A stretch of DNA of 26,853 bases, from the NCBI GenBank assembly GCA_964582265.1, contig CAZOQT010000013.1:1-26853 (forward strand), read 5' to 3'. The stretch is from JBAZYK01 sp964582265. GTDB taxonomy: Bacteria > Patescibacteriota > Gracilibacteria > UBA1369. The notes under the pieces are model-generated. The model did no database searches, was not told the origin of the DNA, and saw nothing but the letters and a program-made list of their open reading frames with translations. Positions 17,208-25,726 of the stretch are shown here, in pieces (position 1 is the stretch's first letter; the number at the start of each line of letters is the position of its first letter). The position numbers were made by a program, and so were the translations under genes.

Positions 17208-18986
17208 TTAATCAATAACATTAAAAGTGTGTTGCAGAATCCCCATACTGCATACAACATAGACTTCACCAGTTTTAGTTGGAGTAAATCGGATCACGTT
17301 TTTGCCGATTTCAAGAACTTTAGCTATTCCATAATCAGGAATAGTCATTGTGCCCATACATCCACCCAAATTTATTTGATCATCAACCACAAGCTCAACC
17401 GGAATACCTTTTTTAACAGTGTGGCTTGGTGGGGAAAATCCACGAGCCGCTGAAACTTCCATGTAAACGCGCTGAACTTCTTCAGATTCCGAATTTACCG
17501 CTGTTCCATTTGCTAAATCACTTGATGAATTAATATCAGAAGGATTGTTTTTAATAGCTGCACTTGCCCCTGAGTTGGAAGCAGTATTCTCCACCACATG
17601 AAAGGCCGCACCACGAGTAGTCATACCCATGGAACAGCTAAAAGGAATATCTCCAACTTCCCTAGGAGTGAATGTCACAGTCTTAATGCCCTGTCTTGGT
17701 AGTAAAGCAGAAACCCCTATTGATTGTGCAATAACTACCTGAGCACAACCCGCAGCGTTTGTTCCGTCAATTCGCCATTCAACCGGGACTCCCTGCACCA
17801 CAGTGAATTCGCTCGGAAAGTAGCTATAACCATCCACTTTCATCTCCACGACCTGCTTTCCATCTATGATTGTCGCTGTGGCTGCAGTAGAATTATTTGT
17901 TTTAGCTCGACTTACATCATTAGTAACTCCTATGCTAAGTGAGGGAAATTTAATCCCAGCTAATGCCAAGCCATTACTAATGTTTACTATCCCCAAAATT
18001 AGCACTAAAACGCCGGAAACTTTAAGAAAGTAACGCTGAAAGCCACCTTTAGCAAAGCTGGAAATCGCGCTTAAAGAAAGCAGCGCGGGCAGTGTGCCAA
18101 GTGAAAAGAAAAACATTACTAAAGCCCCTTGAGCAAAGTTGCCTGTACTGATCGCATAAAGTTGAAGCGCCTGAGTAAATCCGCATGGTAAAAAGAAAGT
18201 TAATGCACCCATTACAAAAGGGATAGATTTGTTTTGTTTGCTTTCAAGATTAAGAACCCTATGGCTAATAAATTTTGGCATTGTCACAGTGAATTTTGTT
18301 AAGCCCGGAAAAAGCTTAAGTGTTTTCATCCCCATCAAAATCATAAACAGGGAAGCAACAATACCAATAATTCCCGTTACTCTGGCAGATACACTAACCA
18401 TGGATCCAAGCGCCCCCAAAAGCCCGCCGAGTAAGGTATAAGAAAAAATACGACCAACATTAAAGAATAAATGTGGCTTAAATTTTTGCAACCGGGTAGC
18501 CGCCTGAAAGGTTTCATTATATCTTGCTGCCAGCGACAACAAAACACCGCCCGTAACAGCAATACAAGATGAGCTTGCCGCAACAAGCCCAATCAAAAAG
18601 ATCACTCCATAACTCATATTTTCTGTAATACCGATTCCAGAATCAAATAGATTAAGTGGCTTAAGTACCAAGTACAAATCAAAAAGGATTCCGGCAATTA
18701 TAAAAATTTCTACATAATCCTTAAAAGTATTTTTTTTAGAAGGCAGGCTGCATCCAGCATCGACCGAATCAGTGACAAGTTGATATTTGGTGCCGCTTAT
18801 TGCCGCATTTATTTGCTCAAAATTTGGCTTTTGCTTATCAAAATGAATCACAGCTTTGCCAGTTCTATGATTAACTTTTACAAAAGAAACTCCTGGAATT
18901 TTCTTAAGCTTACGCTCAAGCAAAATCTCACAGCTTCCACAGGTCATGCCAGCAATTTGCACTTCAATCCTATCTTTATTAGACAT
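17208..18986 (-). CDS. HMA / DsbD-like (TauE-SafE type) membrane / double cupredoxin fusion
   Basis: The 592-residue protein is a three-part fusion. Residues 1-70 are an HMA domain with GMTCGSC (C16, C19). Residues about 85-340 contain six or more membrane helices of the DsbD/CcdA-like kind often annotated as sulfite exporter TauE/SafE; a Cys follows AASSS near residue 140 and LPCGFTQALQLY is seen later. Two cupredoxin-like beta domains follow, at about 370-465 (FPSEFTVVQGVPVEW to FSCSMGM) and 497-592 (FSPPSHTVKKGIPVEL to VVCSMGI), joined by a Ser/Asn-rich linker. Each keeps Cys and Met as possible copper ligands. The arrangement suggests a carrier that passes copper or electrons between a cytosolic HMA and external cupredoxins (inference). 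It is the second gene of the copper operon. Confidence 0.85.
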   Translation of the reverse strand: MSNKDRIEVQIAGMTCGSCEILLERKLKKIPGVSFVKVNHRTGKAVIHFDKQKPNFEQINAAISGTKYQLVTDSVDAGCSLPSKKNTFKDYVEIFIIAGILFDLYLVLKPLNLFDSGIGITENMSYGVIFLIGLVAASSSCIAVTGGVLLSLAARYNETFQAATRLQKFKPHLFFNVGRIFSYTLLGGLLGALGSMVSVSARVTGIIGIVASLFMILMGMKTLKLFPGLTKFTVTMPKFISHRVLNLESKQNKSIPFVMGALTFFLPCGFTQALQLYAISTGNFAQGALVMFFFSLGTLPALLSLSAISSFAKGGFQRYFLKVSGVLVLILGIVNISNGLALAGIKFPSLSIGVTNDVSRAKTNNSTAATATIIDGKQVVEMKVDGYSYFPSEFTVVQGVPVEWRIDGTNAAGCAQVVIAQSIGVSALLPRQGIKTVTFTPREVGDIPFSCSMGMTTRGAAFHVVENTASNSGASAAIKNNPSDINSSSDLANGTAVNSESEEVQRVYMEVSAARGFSPPSHTVKKGIPVELVVDDQINLGGCMGTMTIPDYGIAKVLEIGKNVIRFTPTKTGEVYVVCSMGILQHTFNVID

Positions 18987-19027
18987 GTTAAAAAGACATT
19001 AAGAAATAAATAAAGCACATGCCTTAT

Positions 19028-19444
19028 TTATTCCTTTTTAATGACTACTCCAGTTAAATTAGGAGGCGAGTGACAGCCATTTATTATATTTAAGGCCAAT
19101 ATTTTCTCGAGATCACCTTTAAGATTTTGGACTCTATTTGCAAAATGTAAAATAGGCAAAGCATATTTAATTAACTGCGTTGATGCTGCCGAATTTAAAT
19201 TTACATCTGCTTGTTGGCCAGACTGATCATTTTCACAGCAACTCATTTCTCCGCTTGAGTCAGGAAAATTATAATTTTGTTGCAAATGCTGATCATGATT
19301 GACTTCATAGTCAAAAAGCTCAGCATGAACAGAAGAATGCATGCCAGAATCCATATTTTCAGCCATCACGCTTGCATGAAACGAACCTGTTCCAATAAGC
19401 AGCACGCACAAAGCAAAGATTGTTGAAGTTAGTTTCTTAATCAT
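19028..19444 (-). CDS. Small secreted His/Met/Cys-containing protein, copper operon leader gene
   Basis: The 138-residue protein has a clear signal peptide: KK near the start, a hydrophobic stretch (FALCVLLIGTG) and a probable cut after VMA at about residue 28. The mature part is rich in possible metal ligands, with Met and His near its start (MDSGMHSSVHAE, then HDQH) and a CC pair (MSCCEND). It then has a helical region of ordinary composition and a GCHSP segment. I recognise no family. As the first gene behind the copper promoter it is plausibly an external copper-binding or sensing protein, but this rests on position and composition only. It is 41 bp upstream of the HMA/cupredoxin gene. 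Confidence 0.65.
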   Translation of the reverse strand: MIKKLTSTIFALCVLLIGTGSFHASVMAENMDSGMHSSVHAELFDYEVNHDQHLQQNYNFPDSSGEMSCCENDQSGQQADVNLNSAASTQLIKYALPILHFANRVQNLKGDLEKILALNIINGCHSPPNLTGVVIKKE

Positions 19445-19452
19445 ATTTTAAT

Positions 19453-19492
19453 TTACATCGTAATTATAGCTTAATGTAAGGCCACACGTCAA
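19453..19492 (-). promoter_or_regulatory. Copper operon promoter with dyad around the -10 box
   Basis: On the minus strand TTGACG (19492-19487), an 18-bp spacer and TATAAT (19468-19463) make a near-consensus sigma-70 promoter, with the RNA start about 12 bases before the ATG at 19444. Two half-sites, TTACAT at 19453-19458 and ATGTAA at 19474-19479, form a perfect 6-bp inverted repeat centred on the -10 box, where a repressor would block polymerase. The regulator is not in the window. Confidence 0.7.
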
Positions 19493-19521
19493 AAAAACAT
19501 ATGTACTCAATATATGCATCT

Positions 19522-19566
19522 TGGTTGCGGGGGGTGGATTCGAACCACCGACCTCCGGGTTATGAG
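19522..19566 (-). pseudogene. 3' fragment of an initiator tRNA-fMet (probable att site)
   Basis: On the minus strand the 45 bases cover tRNA positions 32-76: anticodon loop CTCATAA, stem strand CCCGG, AGGTC, a perfect T arm (GGTGG/CCACC) and acceptor strand CCCCGCA followed by ACCA. CCC beside the loop and A at position 72 are initiator features. The 5' half (D arm, acceptor 5' strand) is absent: similarity stops exactly at the first base of the anticodon loop. No matching CGCGGGG strand lies nearby. A cut in the anticodon loop is usual for integrase attachment sites, so this is read as the distal copy left by an integrated element. Confidence 0.8.
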
Positions 19567-19747
19567 TTGGATTCGGCTGGAAGGAGAGTCAATTAACCTC
19601 AAGCAGAAGCCACTTATAACGTGTACACCATTTAAATGCGATACTCTGTTGGACGACCGTCGGGCAATCGAAGATTAGCAGAGGTTTTTGAATGAGTCAA
19701 AATTGACCTTAGGGCTTGTGACCAAGGGATCAGTGGCGGCTTCCAGG

Positions 19748-19789
19748 TTGACACGAGTGCTATATTTGATTATAATAATATCCTTAAGG
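19748..19789 (+). promoter_or_regulatory. Consensus promoter of the island operon with palindrome at the start site
   Basis: TTGACA (19748-19753), exactly 17 bp, then TATAAT (19771-19776): a perfect sigma-70 consensus, about 30 bp before the SNF2 gene. The palindrome CCTTAAGG (19782-19789) sits at the expected RNA start and runs into AGGTGTACCT, a second partial dyad. The promoter should be strong unless repressed there. Confidence 0.75.
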
Positions 19790-19806
19790 TGTACCTGTAA
19801 TTTACC

Positions 19807-22800
19807 ATGCCATTTTCAGGAGAAAAAAAACGTGTTTATGACGAAATCACTTCCCAAATCGAGGGTTTAGATGATGAAACGCGAAAAGATCTACTAGACA
19901 GGGTTGCGCCAATTTTACAAGAAGGTCTAGAAAAAGATGCAATCGCCATACTTCTGGGAACAGCCGAGAAAGTAAAATGTGCTCTCGAGACTGGTAAAGA
20001 TAAGCCAATACAAATTGCAGTATCTGAATTCAGAAGAAAAATATTTGCCGTTAAATCAGGAGTAAAAGAACAAAGTTTTCCAATAGATGAAAAAATCTTT
20101 ACATCTGAAAACATTGAAACGTTAGAAAAAGAAAAAGGACTTCCAATTCAAGACATGTCCGTTAGTGATAAATCACTTTTCAGGCTTCAAATTGGGGGAA
20201 CAGTTTATGTAGACACATGTGCAAGTATTTTTCGCAGAATAGCCGCAAATTATTTTAAGGATAAAAATAAACCTGCACTTGGAAAAGCCTATTTGGCATA
20301 CAGAAAAAAAGGGTTTAATCATCAGCAAGCTCAGACAAAAGCTCACGAAGGAGTTCCAGGACAAAATTTTCTACCTACTTTACCCAATACTCTGAAACCC
20401 GAGTTCATCCAGCAATTAGAAGATGGCATAAAAAAGCCTATTTCGGAATGGCAAACCACTGATAATGAAAAATTTGCTGTTTCAATTGGAGATCGTGAGT
20501 ACAATGATACTTTAATGTTATTTTTGCATAGATTAGGCAGGCAAGAAGGAATTACGTCTACGCAAGCAATTGCTTATTTAGGATGGAGAAAGAAGGGGTT
20601 GACCCATGCGAATGCATTAAAAAAATCAAACGAAGGAAAGCCTGATGTGGCTATTATGGTACCTGTTGATTCCGATACATTTGACCAAGAATTCATCATA
20701 GCCATGGAAGCTGGGGCTGGTGACGTAAATCAATGGGTTACAAGGGAACTTAGTGATTTCACATTCAAATANNNNNNNNNNATATAAGAACAAGGAATAC
20801 AAAGATAGCCCCATGAAATTACTTACAAGAATAGCAAAAAAATTCTTTGGGACACGCACCAAGTTAAATTTAGCAAAAGCGTACTTATCATGGCGTAAAA
20901 AGGGAAAGACTCACGAAGATGCTATCCAGATATCACCAGAAGGATTCGAAGGAATGTCTTTGCCAACAAACCCGGACTTCTATACACCTGAAATTGTACT
21001 CAAGATCGAAACATCTTTAGGCAAACCAATCCAAAATGTTCCCGTCGGTTCCACTGAAGAAATGTCGGTAAATTTTAAAGGTATTTCATACTCTGACACA
21101 CCGATAAGATTATTCGAAAGGCTCGCTATTGCCTTTTGGGGCGAGAGAAATTATTCCAATGCGAGATCATACCTTGCAGCACGCCGTGATGGTAATGATC
21201 ACAAAACAGCTCTTGTAATGGCATCTCCTGATCAAATTGCTGATAAAGAGTTTGAAAGGCTTGCCGAATTAAAACTTGAGGATGTTATAGCACTTTTTAG
21301 AAATAATCCTTATAAATTAAAGCTATACTTGCAATTTGCCTACGAAAATTTAAATGAGAACGAAATAGATCAATTAGTAATTAGAAGCTTTAAGGGCCTA
21401 ATTAGTGGAGTAAATGAACCAAAGGAGAAGGAGTACCTACAGTATGATAGGAAATTAGAGGATGTTGCTGTAGAAAGCGAAATCCCAGAATACACAGAAG
21501 AAAATACACTTTTACTTAAAGGAAGAAGCACGGCAAAGTACATTTACATCAGCGGGAGTTGGAATAGGCGCATAAGAGTTAATGAAGATGGTACTTTCGC
21601 TGTGACCATTCCACTACACATTGGTGAAAAAAATGAAATTAGAATTATGGGAGTTGATACAGACACAAAGCTTAGGAGCAATCAACTCACATTTTTTATT
21701 AAACACGAGGGTAAATCTGACGATGTCGCAGCCTTTATAGAGAAACTTGGAGAACTTAGAGGCGCGATACTTGATGGGGTTCGCAATGATCCTGGGAGAA
21801 TGAGATTCTTTGTACAATGTGCAGAAAAAGTTTTAATTAAAAAATTTGGTAGATCATTTGAAGAAGGCAAAGCATATGTTCGTCATTTAATTCAAGAAGC
21901 TAAAAATCCTATAATAAAAAGGGTATTACAGGAAGTGTTAAATAGCTTTGGAGTGATAAATAAGATCAAGCTGCCGAACACCAAGGAAGGAAGCCTGATG
22001 TTCTTCCAGAAATATTGTGTTCATGTTATTAGAAGAAGAATGGCTAAAGGAAGTCCAGGAGTAATCTTGGCTAACGACCCTGGGCTTGGCAAGACGCGCA
22101 CTATTTTAGCTGCAGTAGGAAATGAAGAAGCTGCAATTTTCACTCCTAATAGTGTTGTAAGCACCTGGGATGAAGAAGCAAATGAGGTGCTTGTTAAACC
22201 AGAATTACTTATACTTCGTGATATCCCTCATGCAAAACGTAAAGATCTTTTAAGAAAGGAAAAGCGTCCAAGACTTGTAACAAATATTGATTTCCTTAGG
22301 AAGACAGAAGATGCCGAAAGATTTGCGTTGCTTAGTGGCAATGACACGATAGTAGTTCATGATGAGGCTCATAGCCGCACAAACATCCAAAGTGAGCAAA
22401 GTAAGGGAGCAAGGAAATTAAAACATAAATTCCAAATAAATGTTTCAGCGACTCCTTTTAAAAACCCCAAGACACTTAGAAGAATGCTTGCAATTCTAGA
22501 ACCAGAGAATCCTAACTTTCAATCCGAAAAAGCTTTTGAAAAAGCCTTTCAAGCAAGTGACCCAGAAGCATTAAAAGCCCTGAGTATCCTGAAAGAGAAA
22601 TATACTATCCGCTTTAGAAAAATTGATGTCATGGAAGAAGTTGATCCTTCACTTTCTCTCGAGGAACAACCTCATAGACTCCCAAGGAAGGAAATTATTG
22701 CACCAGATGCTATTGGAAAATTCGAAATGAGCGAAAAGCAGGCTTATGCAGTTTATGAGATGTTTATGGACTGGAATACTTGGTGCAAAAAATATGATAA

Positions 22801-23752
22801 ATACATGCCAAAAACTAAATTGGCTGAAGAAGACCACTTAAGAGCGGCAGGAAGCTTAACCAAGCGCCATGCTTTACGACAAACAATTAACAATCCCGCA
22901 TACATTGGTCTGCAGGAAGATGACAAAAAGGCATATCAACTGCAGCGCATTGTAAAGAAATGCTTAGCAGAAGGGCGAAAGGTTGTCATCTTCTGTGCTT
23001 ATAATGCGCAAGCTTTAAAGTACAAAGAAATTTTGAAAAAATACAAACCATCGATGTTTATAGGGCAAGTAAGCCAAGAAGGAGAGAAAAAAGATGAAAA
23101 AGGCGCACCAATGAAATTCGCACGACAAGCATTAGATCATCACAAAATTATTTATGACGAAAGAGGGTATCCAAGGCAGGAAGGTGATCCTACACTAGAT
23201 CCTTCAGTAAAGGTAGAATTTGAACCAATGCAAGCGCTGGATTATGAACGCTTAGCTTTCCAAAATGCGCCTGATTGCCAAGTTATGATAGCTACATTTA
23301 AGGCAGGTGCAGTAGGAACAACCTTTACAGCCGGAAAAGCAATGATTTTTGACGATGATCCTGCAGATTGTGTAGAAGCAATTCAAGCTGAAGACAGAAT
23401 TCATCGCATTGATCCACATCGGCAGACAAAGTACTCTGTACAGTATTACTCAATGCAGAGCCGATACCCAAGAAGATTTTTGGACGAAATGAAAACGCGC
23501 TGGGTTGTAAGACAACAAGACGGTACTTATAAGGAATATAAGAATCAGTCCGATGCCAATGCTAATGCTTCCGAGATGAAGACATCCGCACAAACAGCTT
23601 ACGAAGCATTTTTTGCCCAAGGGACATATGATCAGGTTCACTCAAGGAATTTGCAAACACAGAGACAAATTTTGCAACTCATAAACGATGGAATTGCTGA
23701 CGAATCTATCTTGGAAGGGACAGGCGAGACTTATGCGATGCTAAAAGAATAG
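19807..23752 (+). CDS. SNF2-family ATPase with four N-terminal ~96-aa repeats and an Ig-like domain (split by an assembly gap)
   Basis: This is read as one gene interrupted by ten N at 20772-20781. The halves lie in different frames, but a join without loss gives 1310 residues (321 before the gap, 989 after). Residues 1-90 are helical. Four repeats follow, with equivalent Glu at 101, 199, 295 and 391, each ending in a motif like YLxWRKKGxTHxxA. Residues 555-626 resemble a bacterial Ig-like domain (NTLLLKGRSTAKYIYI to NEDGTFAVTIPL). The SNF2 motor has motif I DPGLGKT (K758), motif II DEAH (848-851), SATP (876-879), AGAVGTTFTAG and motif VI QAEDRIHRI (R1193). Such motors move along or remodel duplex DNA. 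It heads the island operon. The repeats may recognise DNA or an invader signal (inference). The ATG at 19807 follows the consensus promoter. Confidence 0.85.
20089..21229 (+). repeat. Four tandem ~96-residue protein repeats in the SNF2 gene
   Basis: Each unit has P-[IV]-x3-[WV], then a ten-residue strand pattern ending in Y-x-D (IGGTVYVD, IGDREYND, YKNKEYKD, FKGISYSD), a helix, and a basic helix-turn with [RK]-[KR]-[KD]-G-x2-H-x2-A. Spacing is 98, 96 and 96 residues. The fourth unit is the most diverged (AARRDGNDHKTA). Confidence 0.8.
20772..20781. other. Assembly gap (10 N) inside the SNF2 gene
   Basis: The run of ten N is a scaffolding placeholder. The flanks read AAATA before and ATATAAG after and share ATA. 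Joining them over that overlap gives AAA TAT AAG, restores one frame, and fits the third repeat exactly (FKYKNKEYKD). The true gap is therefore probably zero or negative. Confidence 0.75.
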
Positions 23753-23791
23753 TGATTTTTCCAGAAAAAAACATGGAAATTTAAATAGATT

Positions 23792-23841
23792 AGGGGTTAT
23801 CATTGACATGACCAGTTCTCACTCGAGACAAGATAACCTTT
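23792..23841 (+). promoter_or_regulatory. Inverted repeat ending at the HNH start codon
   Basis: GGTTATC (23795-23801) and GATAACC (23832-23838) are perfect inverted repeats. With two G-U pairs and an A-U pair the stem reaches 10 bp (23792-23801 with 23832-23841) around a 30-base loop. The stem ends on the base before the ATG at 23842, so in RNA it could hide the start; in DNA it could be an operator. A weaker hairpin (TTTCCA 23758-23763, TGGAAA 23774-23779) lies just before it. Confidence 0.45.
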
Positions 23842-24948
23842 ATGGCCCGCTGCATATATTGTTTAAAGTCAGAAAAAGAAACTACCTTCAATCGCGAACA
23901 TGTAATCCCGCAATCGCTAGGCGTTTTTGAGCCCGTTAATGCTGTTCTAACCGCTGAAGATGGATTAGTTTGCAAAGCGTGTAATTCCGATTTTAGTAAA
24001 CTAGAGACTACCTTCAAAGAAGATACCGAGGAAGGAATATTTGCCCAACAGCTCAATCTTGATGGGAACCGGAGTGTCCGCATTCGAGGAAAGCGCTTAA
24101 AAATGTCAAATGCTTCAGACTTTGGTAAATCATTTTTAAAACAAATTTTTCCATTTCTAAAAGTCGAGAATCACCATTTAGTCATGGATTTAACACCACA
24201 AATCCAGATAAGAAATTACTTTGACGGATATCAAGTCTATAAAGTTTCAATCTTGAAAAAAATCAAAGAAGACCCCAAAAAAAATGCAGAAATCAAGGCG
24301 AGACTCTCAAGGGTTAAACCTTCCGATGTTGCAATTTTCACCGGAGGCAACTCATTAGAGGATAATAACCTCGATGAAATTATTACCTTATTGAAGGATT
24401 TTGGCCTTCCTTACGTTGAGGGTGATCGAAAATTCACACCACTAACATCTACAGAGCGCTTTGAATATGACCTTGAATGTACAGTAGACCGGGATGCTGC
24501 GCGCATTTTAGCAAAAATTATGTTCAATTATTTTGCCCTTTGCGCCCTGAAAGAGAATATGCAGAATATATTATTCGACAGATGTTTCGACAAAATTCGA
24601 TTGTTTATAAATGGCAATGAGGAAATTAAAATACGAGAAATAATTCCATCCATAGATAAGGACTTTATTATGGAAGAAGAAAAAGAACGCGAAATGGTAT
24701 TGATTGCACATAAAATCACTTTTGAAATTATCAATGATCAAATTATCGGATACCTCAATTTATTTGGAAGAAGAGTATACGAAGTAGTAATTGGCTACAC
24801 TCCCAAAGAATTGCAGCACGAAAACATGGGTTGTGGGCACTTATTTGACCCCTTTAGCAGAAAGATAGCCAGTTTGGGCAAAGGGAGGGTAACCACATTG
24901 AGGTCAGAGGAACAAAAACCGTTTGGTCTTTTTAAAAAAGCACTTTAA
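23842..24948 (+). CDS. HNH-family endonuclease-like protein
   Basis: The 368-residue protein begins with a zinc-containing HNH (beta-beta-alpha metal) motif: CIYC (C4, C7), FNREHVIPQSLG with H20 as the probable catalytic His, and CKACN (C44, C47, N48). This is the pattern of small HNH proteins with two CxxC pairs. HNH domains cut DNA, usually with a divalent metal. The remaining 310 residues match no family I recognise. They are soluble and mixed alpha/beta, with a helical, acidic middle (about 185-290) and a C-terminal part containing NMGCGHLFDPFSR. It is 89 bp after the SNF2 gene and 17 bp before the next gene, so probably in one operon with them. A restriction-like effector role is inferred from context. 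Confidence 0.8.
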   Translation: MARCIYCLKSEKETTFNREHVIPQSLGVFEPVNAVLTAEDGLVCKACNSDFSKLETTFKEDTEEGIFAQQLNLDGNRSVRIRGKRLKMSNASDFGKSFLKQIFPFLKVENHHLVMDLTPQIQIRNYFDGYQVYKVSILKKIKEDPKKNAEIKARLSRVKPSDVAIFTGGNSLEDNNLDEIITLLKDFGLPYVEGDRKFTPLTSTERFEYDLECTVDRDAARILAKIMFNYFALCALKENMQNILFDRCFDKIRLFINGNEEIKIREIIPSIDKDFIMEEEKEREMVLIAHKITFEIINDQIIGYLNLFGRRVYEVVIGYTPKELQHENMGCGHLFDPFSRKIASLGKGRVTTLRSEEQKPFGLFKKAL

Positions 24949-24965
24949 TTCATATCACTACAACA

Positions 24966-25709
24966 ATGGCAAACCACTTTTCAGATTTAGCAAAGCACTT
25001 AGAAAATCTCATGGATCAGCTTTCTAGTGCACACATGTCGTTCGCAATATATGATGCAATGATGGAACAAAAAGCCCCAAATATTTTAGGACAGGAGAAA
25101 GCTGAAGATAACGTAAAAACAATGAATAGATACAATCATTTTTTTGGACCAATTGAGTGGACAGTTTTTGTATACGCCATTCTAACATTAGCGAAATTTT
25201 TTGATAAGGATTCCAGGTCCCTTTCGATTTACAAGATAATAAAGCTTATAAGGACTCACCGTGATGAACTCACCGCTAATGATTTTAAAGAACATTATAG
25301 AAACCGAGTTGGCGTAGAAGGTCTATCAAAGGCATATAAAGGTGTAACTGACGATCAATTAAACAATATTGAAGATAAAATTCAGGAAAATAATCTCCTA
25401 TTAGAAAAGTTAAAAACGTTGAGAGATCAATATTTTGCTCATAACGACATAAACAAAATAGAAGTTAAAATAAGCCCTGGAGAGATATTGGAGCTTTTTA
25501 AATTGGTTGAAGAAATTATGCAAAAAATTTCTTACGCAGTTATGTTTGAAACCTGGAGTTTTAAGCACCTAAGCGGAACTTGTAAGGATGACACTTCAGC
25601 ACTCATCGATCATTTACGACGTTTTGAGCCTTATCGTCTTAAAGAAATTGAAAACTTATGCCAAAGTGAACTAGCAGAAGAGGTTAAAGAGAAATTTACA
25701 CAATCATAA
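24966..25709 (+). CDS. HEPN-like protein resembling AbiU2
   Basis: The 247-residue helical protein has an R-x5-H motif at R153-H159 (LRDQYFAHND), the signature of HEPN-fold RNases. The surrounding pattern, a long helix with coiled texture followed by LRDxxFAHND, resembles the AbiU2 group known from abortive infection. HEPN proteins usually dimerise and use Arg and His to cut RNA. A hydrophobic stretch (IEWTVFVYAILTLAKFF, about 61-77) is probably a buried helix of the bundle, not a membrane segment. It is 17 bp after the HNH gene and 17 bp before a second HEPN gene. The family call is by recall and motif, and catalytic activity is inference. Confidence 0.65.
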   Translation: MANHFSDLAKHLENLMDQLSSAHMSFAIYDAMMEQKAPNILGQEKAEDNVKTMNRYNHFFGPIEWTVFVYAILTLAKFFDKDSRSLSIYKIIKLIRTHRDELTANDFKEHYRNRVGVEGLSKAYKGVTDDQLNNIEDKIQENNLLLEKLKTLRDQYFAHNDINKIEVKISPGEILELFKLVEEIMQKISYAVMFETWSFKHLSGTCKDDTSALIDHLRRFEPYRLKEIENLCQSELAEEVKEKFTQS

Positions 25710-25726
25710 ATACATATTACCCTTTT

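Noticed and set aside
19522..19806. Split tRNA-fMet with a group I intron
   Set aside because: No 5' tRNA half (CGCGGGG strand or D arm) occurs upstream on the minus strand within reach, and I see no intron core pairing. A truncated copy is simpler.
19640..19820. Open minus-strand frames beside the tRNA fragment, read as the tail of a recombinase gene
   Set aside because: The frames are short (under 50 codons), have no start, switch frame and end in stops at about 19677 and 19640. No recombinase motif is visible.
20089..21229. CRISPR-like DNA repeat array
   Set aside because: The repeats are at protein level, about 290 bp long and diverged in DNA; there are no short identical repeats with spacers anywhere in the window.
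23803..23835. Promoter for the HNH gene starting with TTGACA at 23803-23808
   Set aside because: No acceptable -10 hexamer lies 15-19 bp downstream; the nearest TAA-like sequence is too far and inside the stem.
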